From Engraulis encrasicolus (taxonomy: Eukaryota > Chordata > Actinopteri > Clupeiformes > Engraulidae): a stretch of 64,000 bases of DNA. The translations under genes were made by a program, and so were the position numbers. The stretch spans positions 43,024,047 through 43,088,046 of the forward strand of contig NC_085868.1 of the NCBI RefSeq assembly GCF_034702125.1, in the 5' to 3' direction. The notes under the pieces were generated by a model. It saw only the letters and a program-made list of their open reading frames with translations. It was not told where the DNA came from and did not search any database. Shown piece by piece: positions 38,429-49,328 of the stretch. How positions within the stretch are numbered: position 1 is the stretch's first letter; every line of letters begins with the position of its first letter.

Positions 38429-38660
38429 AGGGCTAGATGGGGAGAAATAGGGCCTGGGCACTTTTGGCTTAAAAGGGCCCCTCATAATTAGCGTTGCAAA
38501 TCTGACTCACCATTGGCCCCCGCACCCTTGTGGGCCCCTATTTTCAGAAATGTAAAAAATAATAATAAAACAAATTACATTTCTGAAAAAAGGGGCCCAT
38601 GAGGGTGTGGGGCCCACCGGGAAATGCCCGCTATGCCAGATGGCCAGTCCATCCCTGCCT
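38429..38660. mobile_element. Fold-back family C, opposite orientation
   Basis: Begins GGCTAGATGGGGAGAAATAG and ends GCCAGATGGCCAGTCC; the centre pairs GGGCCCCTATTTTCAG with its complement. Confidence 0.8.
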
Positions 38661-41443
38661 GTAGATGCCTTTGACTGTCTCCATGCTTGACTATTACACA
38701 GGAACCCCATGCCTTCCAATGGTCTGGCACTCATTGGCAGCATTGCTAAACACCACCAGTTTGAAAGAAACTTTCCATGTATGCAGAAAAGTAAAAAGTG
38801 CAATAATAATTGGGCCAGCGGGAGCCTTTGTTTTTGTTGAAGTCAGGAGAATTCAAATCTGTTTAAGTGGAGGGGAATAAATTGATAAATAAATCCACTC
38901 TTGTTTTCATGGAGTGAAGTGATGTTTTCGTTTGCACACAACTGCTGGGGGATTTAGAGGAGAAATTTGGAACAATAATTGGGACGTGTGATGATCTGAC
39001 ATGTATGAGGACAGAGGCTCACAGCTATGTCTTAATGTAACTCAAAGTGCAAGTCACACAGGCACAGAGTCTGTCCACTGGGAAAAAATTCTTCCTGAAT
39101 TAGCCCCTCTTTTGGCTTTCATGTTCCACCTCTTTTCATTCTCTTTTTTTCTTTTCCTCCATGTAGATCCCAGATGTTCCTGCATTGCGTTCTGTCATCA
39201 TCTATTACTCAAGCTTACAGCGAGAATGAGGGTTGCCAAATAAAATAACATCGTTATGAGATACAGGAGTGGAGTAAAAAAAAAAGTTTTAAACAATACA
39301 TTATAAAAAAAAATCCTCCTTCTCAATGCATTTTTTATGTGGGTTGTTTAGTTTGGTGTTGGTTGATCTTCTAAAAAACAGTTATACAATATATAGACGA
39401 AAAGGGGTTCAAAGATCCCTGATAATCTATTCTTTTTTTGTTTTGTTTTGTAGGCTATTGTTCACCCAATTAGCACGTCCCGGTACAGTCTGAAGTCATG
39501 TGTCACTGAGATAACTTTGCAATGTGCCAATTGTCTGCTAGATGAACTACTCACTGTATGCCGCCGAGTTAAACACAAGCACAGCTTTCAGGAGTGTTGC
39601 AGAGAGTCAATGCAATGAGCGTTCAGATTTTGTAACACATCAGCAATTAGCAGCAAAGAGTACTGCACATATAGCCTATGCAGTTAGTTCTTCATGAACT
39701 TAATAAAACACTAAGTAATATAGAAAACTGTGGATATGCAGTGATGATGTTGTGAATTACATCATGCAAAATAGGTCAATATTTGCTAGATGCTGAGCAA
39801 TAAAATCTACAAATGTTTAATGCAAAAATGTTCTATTTTCCTCTGACGATGCAATAACATCTGTTTAAGGCTGACTAGGCAAGGCCGTTAAGTCCCTTGT
39901 AGGAAAAAAAAACACATCTACAAAACATACAGAAGAGAGATGATCAGCATAGTAAGGGCAGAAAACAAATCAAACCAAAGATGAACCCTTGGCAACATTG
40001 TAGAGCGGTAGACCAGAAGTGGGTGAAGTGGGTGAATAACAACTGTTTCATCATCCAACACATTGTGTATAAAATATATGCCTAATGCATACAAAAAACA
40101 GAATATGGTCTTAAACTCGTTGTGACCTATAGAGAAGGAAAACTAAAATGGCCAACAATGTGATGAATTAACAATGGATGGTGATCTCCCTCTGCTCCGA
40201 TGGATGCAATGGCATAGAAAAAACTGGGAATGGCAGCAGGTTTGCATCAGCCAAAAAAAAAAAAAAAGATTGAGCGTTTGCCAGCTGATGTGGTTCAATG
40301 GTCTCAGTTAGATGTCAAAAAACACTCAACAAAATACAAAAAAATAAAACAGTAGAACACTGTGCAACTGATCATTTGGAACATGCCAAGGCCTATGAAG
40401 ATGAGCCATCCAAGTACCCTGAGCTCTGGTGTTCCTGTTCCCACTTCCTCTAGGGACAGAGGCTGTGTCTGTGATGTGTTTACTTTGGGCCTAATTCTCA
40501 TGTCTGGCATCCTCCAAAACAAATTTGCAAAAGCATATTAGACAGCACCTGTTTAACCAGGACAACCAGACTGTTATTATAAATTACAGCTGTGAGGTAT
40601 GATATTAGAGCAGGCGAGGAACAGGGTGGTGTGGGGGGAAGCTTGCTTGACTTGTAAAAATGTACCTGAAATCTAACTGTTCTCTTTCAAGGTTGAGCTT
40701 TAAGGTGAGGTTTAACCAGCACTGAAACAGAAAGTGTACTCATATTTTGTCATAATGTGGCTATACTGACAGTTCCTGCCCCATTTTGTAGTACAGTAGA
40801 TCATCTTTTACTCATCACTGACCCTGAGATGTATCCATATAAGCTTTTAGGGTTCAAGTCTTCTGAAAAATAATTTCTTTCAGTGCTACATTGTGCAAGG
40901 AAAAGAAAGAAATCTTAAAAAAAAACATTATGCTTCTGAGTAAAATAAACGTCTAAATAAAAACTCCATCATAAATAAAAGTCCATCAAAAAATAAAAGA
41001 CATTAATCACCCCAGCTGTCTCTTCTACTCAGTTATAAAATTCTGCCTTGCGTGATGGTGTGATGCACAAACCCTGAGCATAGGGTTTCCGACAGTCTGT
41101 TTGGTTTTCATAAAATATCACAGATCCCCTAGAGGAATGGCATGTTTATGGTGTCATGGACTACCCATCTGTCCCTTTTCAGCTTTGAAAAAAGTAAATA
41201 CATGAATAAATTATTAATTTAAGACTTGCAGGCCACTCTTCTCCACCAGACCACCTTCATGGGCTCAGTCGACCACACATGATGGGGCTTTTTGTTGTCT
41301 CTCTCCGTGACACATTTATGTCAACAAACTATAAAATTCAATTAGGTCAACTTAAGTTTGCATTTGATTCAAAACATGTGAGGCTAACCTGAATAAGAAT
41401 GTTTAAGCATGGAGCATTTTCAACTGCACCAGGAGACAACATG
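38661..41443. other. Anonymous AT-rich sequence
   Basis: The longest quiet stretch (2.8 kb). Several poly-A and poly-T runs (39270, 39305, 40255) and many short frames, none protein-like. A pyrimidine tract ending in TGTAG near 39170 mimics an acceptor, but the frame following it has no partner. Confidence 0.4.
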
Positions 41444-41590
41444 CAGGGATGGACTGGTCATCGGGCAGAGCAGGCATTTCCCGTTGGGCCCCGAACCCTC
41501 GGGGGCCCCTATTTTCTGAAAATAGGGGCCCACAAGGGTGCGGGGCCCACTGGGAAATGCCTACTATGCCAGATGGCCAGTCCAGTCCTG
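41444..41590. mobile_element. Fold-back family C, symmetric hairpin form
   Basis: Both halves are reverse complements: AGGGATGGACTGGTCATC pairs with GATGGCCAGTCCAGTCCT at the other end, meeting at CTATTTTCTGAAAATAG. A minimal hairpin consistent with a solo palindromic MITE. Confidence 0.85.
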
Positions 41591-42371
41591 GATGCGAGGC
41601 CGGTCGACAGCTGTAGTCAGTAGGCATCCTAACAGATATGCCGCGCTGGACAGATGCTCAGCTGCAACATCTGTGGCCTCAACAGAAAAACAAATGAATG
41701 TGTGTGCGCGTGCGTAGGTGCGGGCGGGCGGGCTGTCGCGCAGGCGCGCAGGCGCGCAGGCGCACCTTTGTGAGTGTGCACCCTTGTCCATGCAAGCTTG
41801 TGCTGTTGGGATCTCTCAGTATTGGGCTTTACATACAGAGTATGATTTTTTTTTTTAATCAGAATTTGTATTTTAACAGAAATGTGTCCAGTCCATAGCC
41901 AGGGGTAAATAGCATGCAATCCTGCTTTCTGACAAAATATAAGGCCATGGTTTTTTAATTGTACGCTACTTTACAGTATATGCAAATATTTCATTGAAAT
42001 AGTGTTATTGAAAAGTAATTTTAAGAAGAAACAGTATTCCACTGCCTTTAAGAAGACTCCAAGGAGTGGAAATGCTCCATGACAAATGCGCCATGTAATT
42101 ATATTATGTTCATTATCATGAATAATGTGATTGGGCAGCATACATATGTCACTGATGTTATATGGCCTTGTCCTCCTGACCAGCAAAAACCAAACAGATT
42201 TGTGCTCGAGCCAAAATAGTTAAATATTGATGATCCTGAATTATTTAAAGTAATAGCAGGGATGAATAGTTAATGAAATACAATTGTGAAAACTTAAATT
42301 TAAGTCTTGTGTCTTGGGCCAATTGTCACACTGTGTCAGACTTGTCTTGAGTGAATTGTGCATTACAAATT
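41591..42371. other. Anonymous sequence
   Basis: Contains a short G/C-rich GCGCAGGC repeat patch at 41728-41763; otherwise AT-rich with no gene. Confidence 0.35.
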
Positions 42372-42738
42372 TAGTCAAGTCAAGTCAAGTAGGTTTTATT
42401 GTCAATTTCTTTACATGCACTGGTCATACAAAGAATTTGAAATTACATTTCTTGCTTTCCCATACATACATAGACTAATCTAGGTAAGGACATAGACAGT
42501 ATAGACATAGACAGTACTTATACATGGACTTAAGACAGTGTGGACATAGACAGTGCTCATACAGACATTTAAAGTGCAAGACTGGACAACAGAAGACTTG
42601 TAGAGGACATACATTAAGAGGTATTGTTGTGCTTTTGTGCTTTTCCTAAAAAAGTCCTTTATAGCGTTCTGACATGGTAATAGTAGCATTTTGAAGAAAA
42701 ATAAATATTAAAAAGGTCTGTCAAGTACACCAGCAGCA

Positions 42739-42833
<95 letters not shown>

Positions 42834-42978
42834 TGTATGTGTTTAGTGCAGGTAGAAGGTGCGGTGTGCGTCTGTGTGTGTGTTCGTGTGTCTGTGTGTG
42901 TGTGTGTGTGTGTGTGTCAGTGTGTGTCAGTGTGTGTATGTTTGGGTTTAGTGCAGAAAGTGCAGTGTGCTTGTGTGC

Positions 42979-43014
<36 letters not shown>

Positions 43015-43117
43015 ATGTTTTGAGTTAGTGCAGGTTGAAAGTTCAGTCACAAGTATAGTAGTGCAGGTGAAATGTTCAGTCGCAGATATGGTGGTGGGGG
43101 ATGGGGGGGGGGGGTTG
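42372..43117 (-). mobile_element. LINE 3' UTR and tail
   Basis: Continues from the frame at 43118-43555. On the minus strand it ends AATAAAACCTACTTGACTTG with a short repeated TTGAC tail, as in L2/CR1/Rex-like LINEs. A long interrupted (GT)n array occupies 42740-43014 within it. Confidence 0.7.
42740..43014. repeat. Interrupted (GT)n microsatellite
   Basis: A pure block of about 50 units (42740-42837), then two further GT blocks separated by copies of GTTTAGTGCAG-like sequence. Confidence 0.95.
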
Positions 43118-43555
43118 TCAGTGGCCTTGCTGGCTAGAGGCTGACAGTGGAGGGAGAGTGGGTTGAGTGTTCAGCATCTTGATCGCTTGGTGCATTGTGC
43201 TGCTCGCCAGCCTGGTGGTACGGGAACGGAGGCGCCTGTACCTCTTTCCAGAGGGCAGGAGGCTGAACAGTTTGTGTGCAGGGTGGCTTGTGTCTTTGAT
43301 GATCATCAGTGCTTTCCGGGTGAGGCGTGTGGTGTAAATGTCCTGCAGGGAGGGGAGTGGTACTCCAATGATCTTCTTCGCTGTGTTCACAACACGCTGG
43401 AGTGTCTTCCTGTTTTTCTCCGTGCAGCTTCCTCCCCACACTGTGATGCAGTTGGACACGGCGCTCTCTATGGTTCCTCTGTAGAATGTTGTCATGATGG
43501 AGGGTGTAGCACTTGCCTTCTTTAGTTTGCGCAGGAAATTTAGAGGTGGTTGTGC
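43118..43555 (-). pseudogene. LINE ORF2 C-terminal fragment
   Basis: The open minus-strand frame runs between a TAA at 43556-43558 and a stop at 43118. The translation shows LNFLRKLKKA, TTFYRGTIES, CITVWGGSCT, LQRVVNTAKKIIGVPLPSLQ, DIYTTRLTRKA and SHPAHKLFSLLPSGKRYR, the typical distal region after the RT domain of L2/CR1/Rex-like elements. The RT catalytic domain and endonuclease are missing: a 5'-truncated copy. Frame preservation across ~145 codons suggests moderate age. Confidence 0.9.
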
Positions 43556-43558
43556 TTA

Positions 43559-43718
43559 AAATGTTTTTCAACAACCTATTCATGACTCTTGGAGTAAATG
43601 GGGCAATAATTGAAGCATGTGTGATTCGGTGAATGGAGATGTATTTCCTCCTCCTTCTCACACAGTAGGCCTATCTATTACATCATGCTGCGCTCTGCAG
43701 TCCCTTTTGGTGGCCACT
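43559..43718. other. Anonymous sequence
   Basis: Possibly further 5' LINE sequence out of frame; not demonstrable by eye. Confidence 0.25.
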
Positions 43719-43893
43719 TTAACCCCTTAAGACGCGGCTTCATAAATTTATTGTTACCAGTATAGTAATGACCAAGTCGTGGTGCATTACTTAAGGGCCT
43801 GTGTTGTGTCATAGTATTGTAGTGCTATGGTAGTTACATTTCAATGACTATTACAGCGTGCCACTGGAGGTAGGGTGTGCATTAAGGGGCTAC
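43719..43893. mobile_element. Dispersed element family D, copy 3
   Basis: Inverted ends TTAACCCCTTAAGACGCGG and GTGTGCATTAAGGGGCTA; inner ACTATTACAGCGTGCCAC matches the other copies in reverse orientation. Confidence 0.7.
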
Positions 43894-44278
43894 CAGGAGC
43901 AGAGATGCCCGGGTCAGGGCCCTCCGTCTTGATATTGTAAGCTGTAACACTAATTTTTCTTACTGTGCCTTGCTGAATATAAAGAGGTTCTCCAGGGATA
44001 TGAAGCAGCGGGGTGCCTATTACAACCATATCAGGAAATCAACATCAATCATTTGGTGCAATGATTAAACTCAAGGGGTGGGGGCTTGGAAGCATGGGAA
44101 GCTATTTCCTGAAAAACTTTCACACTCCTTTATTCCCCGAACGCCTTTCGGCTTAGATCAGCAGAGAAGTCAAAAGCTCAAACGTCTTCGTTAGATAGTT
44201 TGACTGGAGCCTTTTTTTCTTGACTGTGTCATCGTCAATAATTTCTAGCTTTGTCTGAAACAACTGAAACAACTGGAC
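43894..44278. other. Anonymous sequence
   Basis: No feature recognised. Confidence 0.35.
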
Positions 44279-44619
44279 TTAAAGTGATACTGTCCCATTT
44301 TTGGAAATAAGCTTATTTTACACCTCTCCTGGACTTAAATAATAGGTTTTTACCGTTCTCCTGTACTTTCAACCGTTCTCGGGGTATGGCGGTGCAAATT
44401 TTACCTCCATGCTAGCAGTTAACATTGAGTCCTATGAGACCAGCTCGCGGCTAACTGGTCTCATAGGACTCAATGTTAACTGTTAGCTTGGAGGTAAAAT
44501 TTGCACTGTCATAACTAGAAAACGGTTGAAAGTACAGGAGAACGGTAAAACCCTATTATTTAACTCAAGGGAAGGTGTAAAATAAGCTTATTTCCAAAAA
44601 TGGGACAGTATCACTTTAA
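44279..44619. mobile_element. Palindromic MITE flanked by TTAA
   Basis: 341 bp. TTAA at 44279-44282 and 44616-44619 frames long inverted arms that start AGTGATACTGTCCCATTTTT and extend almost to the centre (GAGTCCTATGAGACCAG / CTGGTCTCATAGGACTC). TTAA target duplication is characteristic of piggyBac-type transposition. No ORF. The arms are only lightly diverged. Confidence 0.88.
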
Positions 44620-45467
44620 AGATGAATACTTTCCAGACAGTGGGAGATTTCAGTGTAGATGAGACTCATGTAGGCTATAGCCTGAGAGAGGAAGTGTGGT
44701 TAAAAATCAGGGTTAATAAGAACCAGTCATATAAATAAGATGAATGCACATGAATGGTAGATTATTCTAATGAAAAGTGGGAGATTTTCTCTTTTAACCA
44801 AAACCACTCATTGGACCCCAATTCCTTGTGACAACATTGAGTCACAATGAGAATTTATGATATCTCAGTTAATACATTTTAAATGGAGGGGAGGTTGACG
44901 TGCATTCATGAGGCATTATAGTAGTTCAGTACATTACATGTGTATATATGCTTATGAATTTATTGTAATGTGTATTTTTTGTGCTATGTATGGATGTAGG
45001 TATGTCTGGAAAAGGCATCTTAGCTATGAATGACTGTGGCTGTTATTACCAAAATGTGACTGTTACATGTTGGGGCTCTCTTCGGAAGGCTGACTGAAAA
45101 ATATTCAACTTGCCAAACATGGAAAACATCTGTCCAGGTTCTAATAGGCCAGAAACTTTATCCTTTAACATTTAATAGACGATTTCCAACTTTGAAGTGA
45201 TAGATATCCATCCAAGAAAGTTCTGGAAATAGACCAACGCGCTTTATTGTCGTTTCCTTTTTGTTTTTGTTTTTGTTTTTGTTTATGTCCCCAGTCACTT
45301 CCTTATCATCATCACAGCCGTTGCGGTACGCCTGATGCTTCTGAAAATCTGAATGTTTTTGGCAGATCAGAGTCAACTCCCGTTGGTGCCTTCCTTTCCC
45401 GCCGTGTCCTCCAATAACCCCTGTGTTTACCACCACTGCGTTCTGGCCTAGTAGCAGAGCTAGGAGC
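44620..45467. other. Anonymous sequence
   Basis: No gene; a short (GTTTTT)n tract at 45258-45285. Confidence 0.4.
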
Positions 45468-45733
45468 AAGCCCGGATTAACACATAGGCTAGGAGTCGTC
45501 AACTACCAGGGACCCCCCAATAGGCCAAAGAACCGGTAATTAAAAAAGTAGAATGGTCATAATACACTGTACCAAATAAATAAGCCTGTCATCTTCAATG
45601 GATTGGCAAATCTGGTGAATAAGGCCTACTTCATTCCACTAGTTGGCAAATATGCTTTATTCTTCTCGGTTCTACAAGGGCCTACAGCAACCTGTAGCCT
45701 ATAGGGGCATCTGGCCATCTTAATCCAGCCCTG
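45468..45733. repeat. Dispersed repeat with inverted ends
   Basis: CAAGCCCGGATTAA at the left and TTAATCCAGCCCTGG at the right are inverted. The interior GGCCTACAGCAACC and GGCATCTGGCCATC are repeat-like. No TSD found. Confidence 0.5.
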
Positions 45734-46089
45734 GCCTGGAGGCAGGGGGTCTTAGCTCCCAAAGTTTTGCCTGCGGCTTCCAACTATTTTCACCCTCTTG
45801 GTAGACTACATATTCAAGGTTGACACTGCACACAGATCGGTAGTGGCTAACCCACTCTGAAGCAGTTCGCAGTTCAATATCAGAAAATAACTCTGACTTT
45901 GAGCTGTGATCTTTAATGCATTAGTGGACTTTTATGTTAGAAGATTTTCTTTGAAATATCAAAATAATAATAATCACCTAGGTCCATGTGTGAGAACTCA
46001 GTGCAGGAGCATACTGTATATACACGCGCACACAGTCACGGGCACTGATGAAGGCGAGAAATTGTTCATTTGAGAAGCACACCGAAATA
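45734..46089. other. Anonymous sequence
   Basis: No feature recognised. Confidence 0.35.
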
Positions 46090-46176
46090 GTAACACTTTA
46101 TTTTAGGGATACATCTATTAGTACTAATACATACAATGTTAATGCCTGCATCAGTAACTTGTAAGGCAGGTACTAA

Positions 46177-47035
46177 TGTCACGGACAGAAGAGGACCCAA
46201 GAGCGCAAGTTCAAATTCAGAGTTCTTTATTGAGGGGTTCAGGGGGGAAGAGGAGTGAGATGATCGTGAGGTCTTGGGAGGTTCCGGTTCCAGGGGTGCT
46301 AGGAGTGCCAGGGGTGTCAGGGGTTCCAGGGGTGCTTGGGGCTCTGGGGTTTTTCCGGGTCCTGTGGGTTACCTGGGCTCCGGGGGTCACCAAATGTCCG
46401 GGGGTGTCCAGTCCAAAGTGCTTAGTGTGTGTGTGTCCCCCAGTGATGGAGCGGCGTATCGGGCTGAGGGTGGTGAAGCGTCTGGGCTCGCTCATCTGGT
46501 GGTCGGAGACCTGGGGGAACACACACACAACAGCAATATGAATGGCAGGCAGAAGTACAGATCAGGGCTGGGCAAATATCGTGGTGAGAGACAGAAGGCA
46601 GAATCGAGTTACCGGAGGGGCTGAAGATCGGAGGGTAGTCGAGATCCAGAAGGCAGGTCGGGATAGTCGGGGCAGTAGAACAAGGAGGCAGTCAAGAAAG
46701 GATCAGAATCACAGACAGGAGTCAGAGCGCAGACAGGCAGGCAGGTTACTGGTCCAGGCATGAAGACGATCTGACAGGGCTTGGCTGAAAAACAGGGCTT
46801 GATATACTGGGAGAGGTTAGTGGGGAAATGCAGTGCAGCTGGCAGAGTAATTAGAACAGAGTGAGGCAAGGTGAGGATGGTGAGTGGGAAATGCAGTGCA
46901 GCTGGCCAGGTAACAAGAGCAGAGCAGGGCGGAGCCAGGTGGAGCTCGTTAGGCAGAGTAGGGAGAGAGTGAGCAGAGTGGCAGATAATTGAATGCAATG
47001 AAGGTTGCTACCAGGGAGAGAGAGTGCTCATGACA
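46177..47035 (-). repeat. 3' LTR of the Gypsy element
   Basis: 859 bp, with TG...CA ends (the plus strand runs TGTCACGG to CATGACA). It carries the same AATAAA signal (complement at 46226-46231) and initiation-region motif (46766-46775) as the 5' LTR. By eye it differs from the 5' LTR at only a few sites near 46336-46345, 46382-46388 and 46430-46442. Confidence 0.95.
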
Positions 47036-47037
47036 GG

Positions 47038-47050
47038 ACCCCCCCTCCAA
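47038..47050 (-). other. Polypurine tract
   Basis: On the minus strand GGAGGGGGGGTCC stands immediately before the 3' LTR, where plus-strand DNA synthesis would be primed. Confidence 0.8.
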
Positions 47051-47115
47051 GGGACGGCCCCAGAAGTCCCAAGAACAACATCATGCCGGGAGGGTGGAGG
47101 GGAGCAGGCGGCGGG

Positions 47116-49089
47116 TCAGAACTCTTCCGAGCGGTCCGAGTGAATATCCTCATCCTCAGAAGGAGCTGGAGGGTCACGGTCGGGAGACAGGACAGGCACT
47201 GAGACAGGAGCAGGGTTGGCAGGACGGCTAGGGACCCCTCTTGGACGGCCCCTACGGATTGCAGGCTGATCAGGATGTAGTCGGTGGAAGTCAGTGATGA
47301 GGGTCCGGTCCACTATCCTCCTGGCCGGGATCCAGGTCCTCTCCTCTGGACCATATCCCTCCCAGTCAACGAGGTACTGGAGACCCCTACCCCTTCGCCT
47401 AGAGCGGAGCAGCCGCCGGACGGTGAAGACAGGACCGCCATCTACGAGGCGCGGAGGAGGCGGCGCCGGAGCTGCAGGGACCAGGGGACTTTCATGGACC
47501 GGCTTGACCTTGGAGACGTGGAAGGTGGGGTGGACCCGCATGGAAGCGGGCAACTGAAGCCGGACTGCTGTTGGACTGATGACTCTCTGCACAGGAAAAG
47601 GACCAATGAAGCGAGGGGCCAGCTTTCGTGATTCAACCCGCAGCGGCAGATCCCGGGCAGACAGCCAGACCTTCTGACCAACCCGGTAAGTAGGTGCTGG
47701 GGTCCTCCGTCGGTTGGCACCGACGGCGTAGCTGGTTCCAGACTTCAGGAGCACAGTGCGAGCCTGGGCCCAAGTGCGGCGGCAGCGGCGGGCATACGCA
47801 AGAGCAGACGGACAGGTGGCATCCGCCTCCTGGCTGGCAAACAGTGGAGGTTGATACCCGTAGACACACTGAAAGGGGGAGAACCCGGTGGAGGAACTGG
47901 TGAGTGAATTATGGGCATATTCCACCCAGAGCAGGTGTTGAGCCCAGGCCCGGGGATTTTGGGAGGCCACGCACCTCAGTGCCTTCTCCAGCTCCTGGTT
48001 CATGCGTTCAGTTTGGCCGTTTGACTGCGGGTGGAATCCAGACGATAGGCTGGCGGTGGCCCCAAGGAGATGACAGAACTCCTTCCAAAAGGTTGCTGAG
48101 AATTGCGGGCCCCGGTCTGACACTATATCCTGGGGTAGGCCATGGATACGAAACACCTGTTCCAGGACCACCTGGGCGGTCTCCTTAGCAGAGGGTAGTT
48201 TGGGAAGGGGCACGAAGTGGGTCATCTTACTAAAGCGGTCAACAATGGTAAGGATGACTGTGTGTCCGTCAGAGGGCGGAAGACCCGTAACAAAGTCCAG
48301 TGAAACGTGGGACCAGGGCCTCTTGGGTATGAGTAGGGGTTGCAGCAACCCAGCAGGAGGCTGGTTGGGGGTCTTGTTTCGGTTACAAGTGGGACAAGCT
48401 CGGATGTATTCTCGGACATCCCGTCTCATCCGCCGCCACCAGAACCGCTGGCGGACCAGATGAAGGGTGCGAGTGATGCCGGGATGACAGGCCAGACGGG
48501 ATTCGTGCCCCCACTGTATCACAGGTGACCTGAGATTTGCTGGAACAAACAGACGGTTGGGGGCGCTGGTGCTTGGGCCTGGCTGGTCCCGAAGAGCCTC
48601 CATGACCTGCTTCTCGATCTCCCAGGTGAGGGCCGCTACGACAAAGTGGCTGGGAAGAATGGGGGCTGTCATGGCAGTGGTCTCGTCCTTCTGAAACATC
48701 CGGGAAAGGGCATCAGGTTTGACGTTGCGAGATCCCGGGCGGTAGGAGAGCGTGAAATTGAAGCGGGTAAAGAACAGAGACCACCGCTGTTGACGGGAGT
48801 TCAGCCTCCTGGCTGTTTGGATATACTCCAGGTTTTTGTGGTCTGTCCACACTATGAATGGTTCCTTTGACCCCTCTAACCAGTGCCGCCATTCTTCAAG
48901 GGCGAGCTTGACAGCCAACAGCTCGCGGTTCCCAATGTCGTAGTTGCATTCAGCAGGGGTTAGCCGACGGGAGTAGAAGGCACAGGGGTGCATCTTGCCA
49001 TCCTCAGCTGCTCTTTGAGAAAGCACTGCACCCACTCCCACGTCCGAAGCATCTACCTCCACCACAAACTGCCTTGCTGCATCTGGCAT
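47116..49089 (-). CDS. pol: Gypsy pol C-terminal frame: RNase H-integrase-chromodomain
   Basis: 657 codons from the ATG at 49089; the frame is open to a TAG at 49186-49188, so about 32 further pol codons ([20 protein letters not shown] region) precede it. RNase H: D13, E56, D83 (WTDHKNLEY) and D126 (PDALSR). Integrase: zinc motif H195, H202, C232, C235; catalytic D265, D325, E361 with 35 residues between the last two. GPF near 496; chromodomain about 553-605 ([27 protein letters not shown]). All key residues are present. The RT and protease normally encoded upstream are deleted. Expression as a separate protein is doubtful, since it would normally be cut from a polyprotein. Confidence 0.95.
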   Translation of the reverse strand: MPDAARQFVVEVDASDVGVGAVLSQRAAEDGKMHPCAFYSRRLTPAECNYDIGNRELLAVKLALEEWRHWLEGSKEPFIVWTDHKNLEYIQTARRLNSRQQRWSLFFTRFNFTLSYRPGSRNVKPDALSRMFQKDETTAMTAPILPSHFVVAALTWEIEKQVMEALRDQPGPSTSAPNRLFVPANLRSPVIQWGHESRLACHPGITRTLHLVRQRFWWRRMRRDVREYIRACPTCNRNKTPNQPPAGLLQPLLIPKRPWSHVSLDFVTGLPPSDGHTVILTIVDRFSKMTHFVPLPKLPSAKETAQVVLEQVFRIHGLPQDIVSDRGPQFSATFWKEFCHLLGATASLSSGFHPQSNGQTERMNQELEKALRCVASQNPRAWAQHLLWVEYAHNSLTSSSTGFSPFQCVYGYQPPLFASQEADATCPSALAYARRCRRTWAQARTVLLKSGTSYAVGANRRRTPAPTYRVGQKVWLSARDLPLRVESRKLAPRFIGPFPVQRVISPTAVRLQLPASMRVHPTFHVSKVKPVHESPLVPAAPAPPPPRLVDGGPVFTVRRLLRSRRRGRGLQYLVDWEGYGPEERTWIPARRIVDRTLITDFHRLHPDQPAIRRGRPRGVPSRPANPAPVSVPVLSPDRDPPAPSEDEDIHSDRSEEF

Positions 49090-49171
49090 CTGGAGGATGG
49101 GGGCAGAAGTGAAACGTGTCTTGAGGATATTGAAGGCCTTGTCAGCCGCTGATGTCCATTGGTACGGTTGT

Positions 49172-49312
49172 TTAGTGCTGGTTGACTAGCTGGAGAAGGG
49201 AAGCGATGTCGCCAGCCATCCGATTGATGTCTCCCTCAGTGCGTTCCAGTCGCTGTAGGGCAGTCATCTCTGGCTCTTCCTCCATCGTGGTCAGGGAGTG
49301 CGCTGGGTCCAT
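49172..49312 (-). pseudogene. gag: gag N-terminal remnant
   Basis: An ATG at 49312, 16 nt after the 5' LTR, opens a frame of 46 codons (MDPAHSLTTM..., ending LLQLVNQH) that stops at 49172-49174. The Met-Asp-Pro start and the glutamine/leucine-rich helix-like stretch fit sushi-type Gag N-termini. It breaks off into pol sequence in another frame: the internal deletion joins gag to the RT/RNase H boundary around 49160-49190. Confidence 0.75.
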
Positions 49313-49316
49313 GATG

Positions 49317-49326
49317 GTCAGATCGT
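49317..49326 (-). other. Primer-binding site, self-priming type
   Basis: On the minus strand ACGATCTGAC lies two nucleotides past the LTR. It is the exact complement of GTCAGATCGT at the predicted transcript start in the LTR (49919-49928). Tf1/sushi elements are known to prime reverse transcription from their own RNA 5' end in this way. No match to a tRNA 3' end was evident. Confidence 0.7.
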
Positions 49327-49328
49327 TC

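Noticed and set aside
39140..39240. Exon after the pyrimidine tract ending TGTAG near 39170
   Set aside because: The frame after the acceptor has no partner exon in phase, no recognised protein similarity and ends quickly.
46217..46624. Frames of about 100-120 codons on both strands within the LTR (also 49298-49777)
   Set aside because: They occur identically in both LTRs and consist of short G/C-rich reiterated units; shadows of the LTR.
46609..46998. 129-codon minus-strand frame, duplicated at 49762-50151
   Set aside because: Lies entirely in the U3 part of each LTR; no known protein of these elements is encoded there.
47284..48870. Several plus-strand frames of 60-115 codons opposite pol
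   Set aside because: Antisense shadows of the G/C-rich integrase-chromodomain frame.
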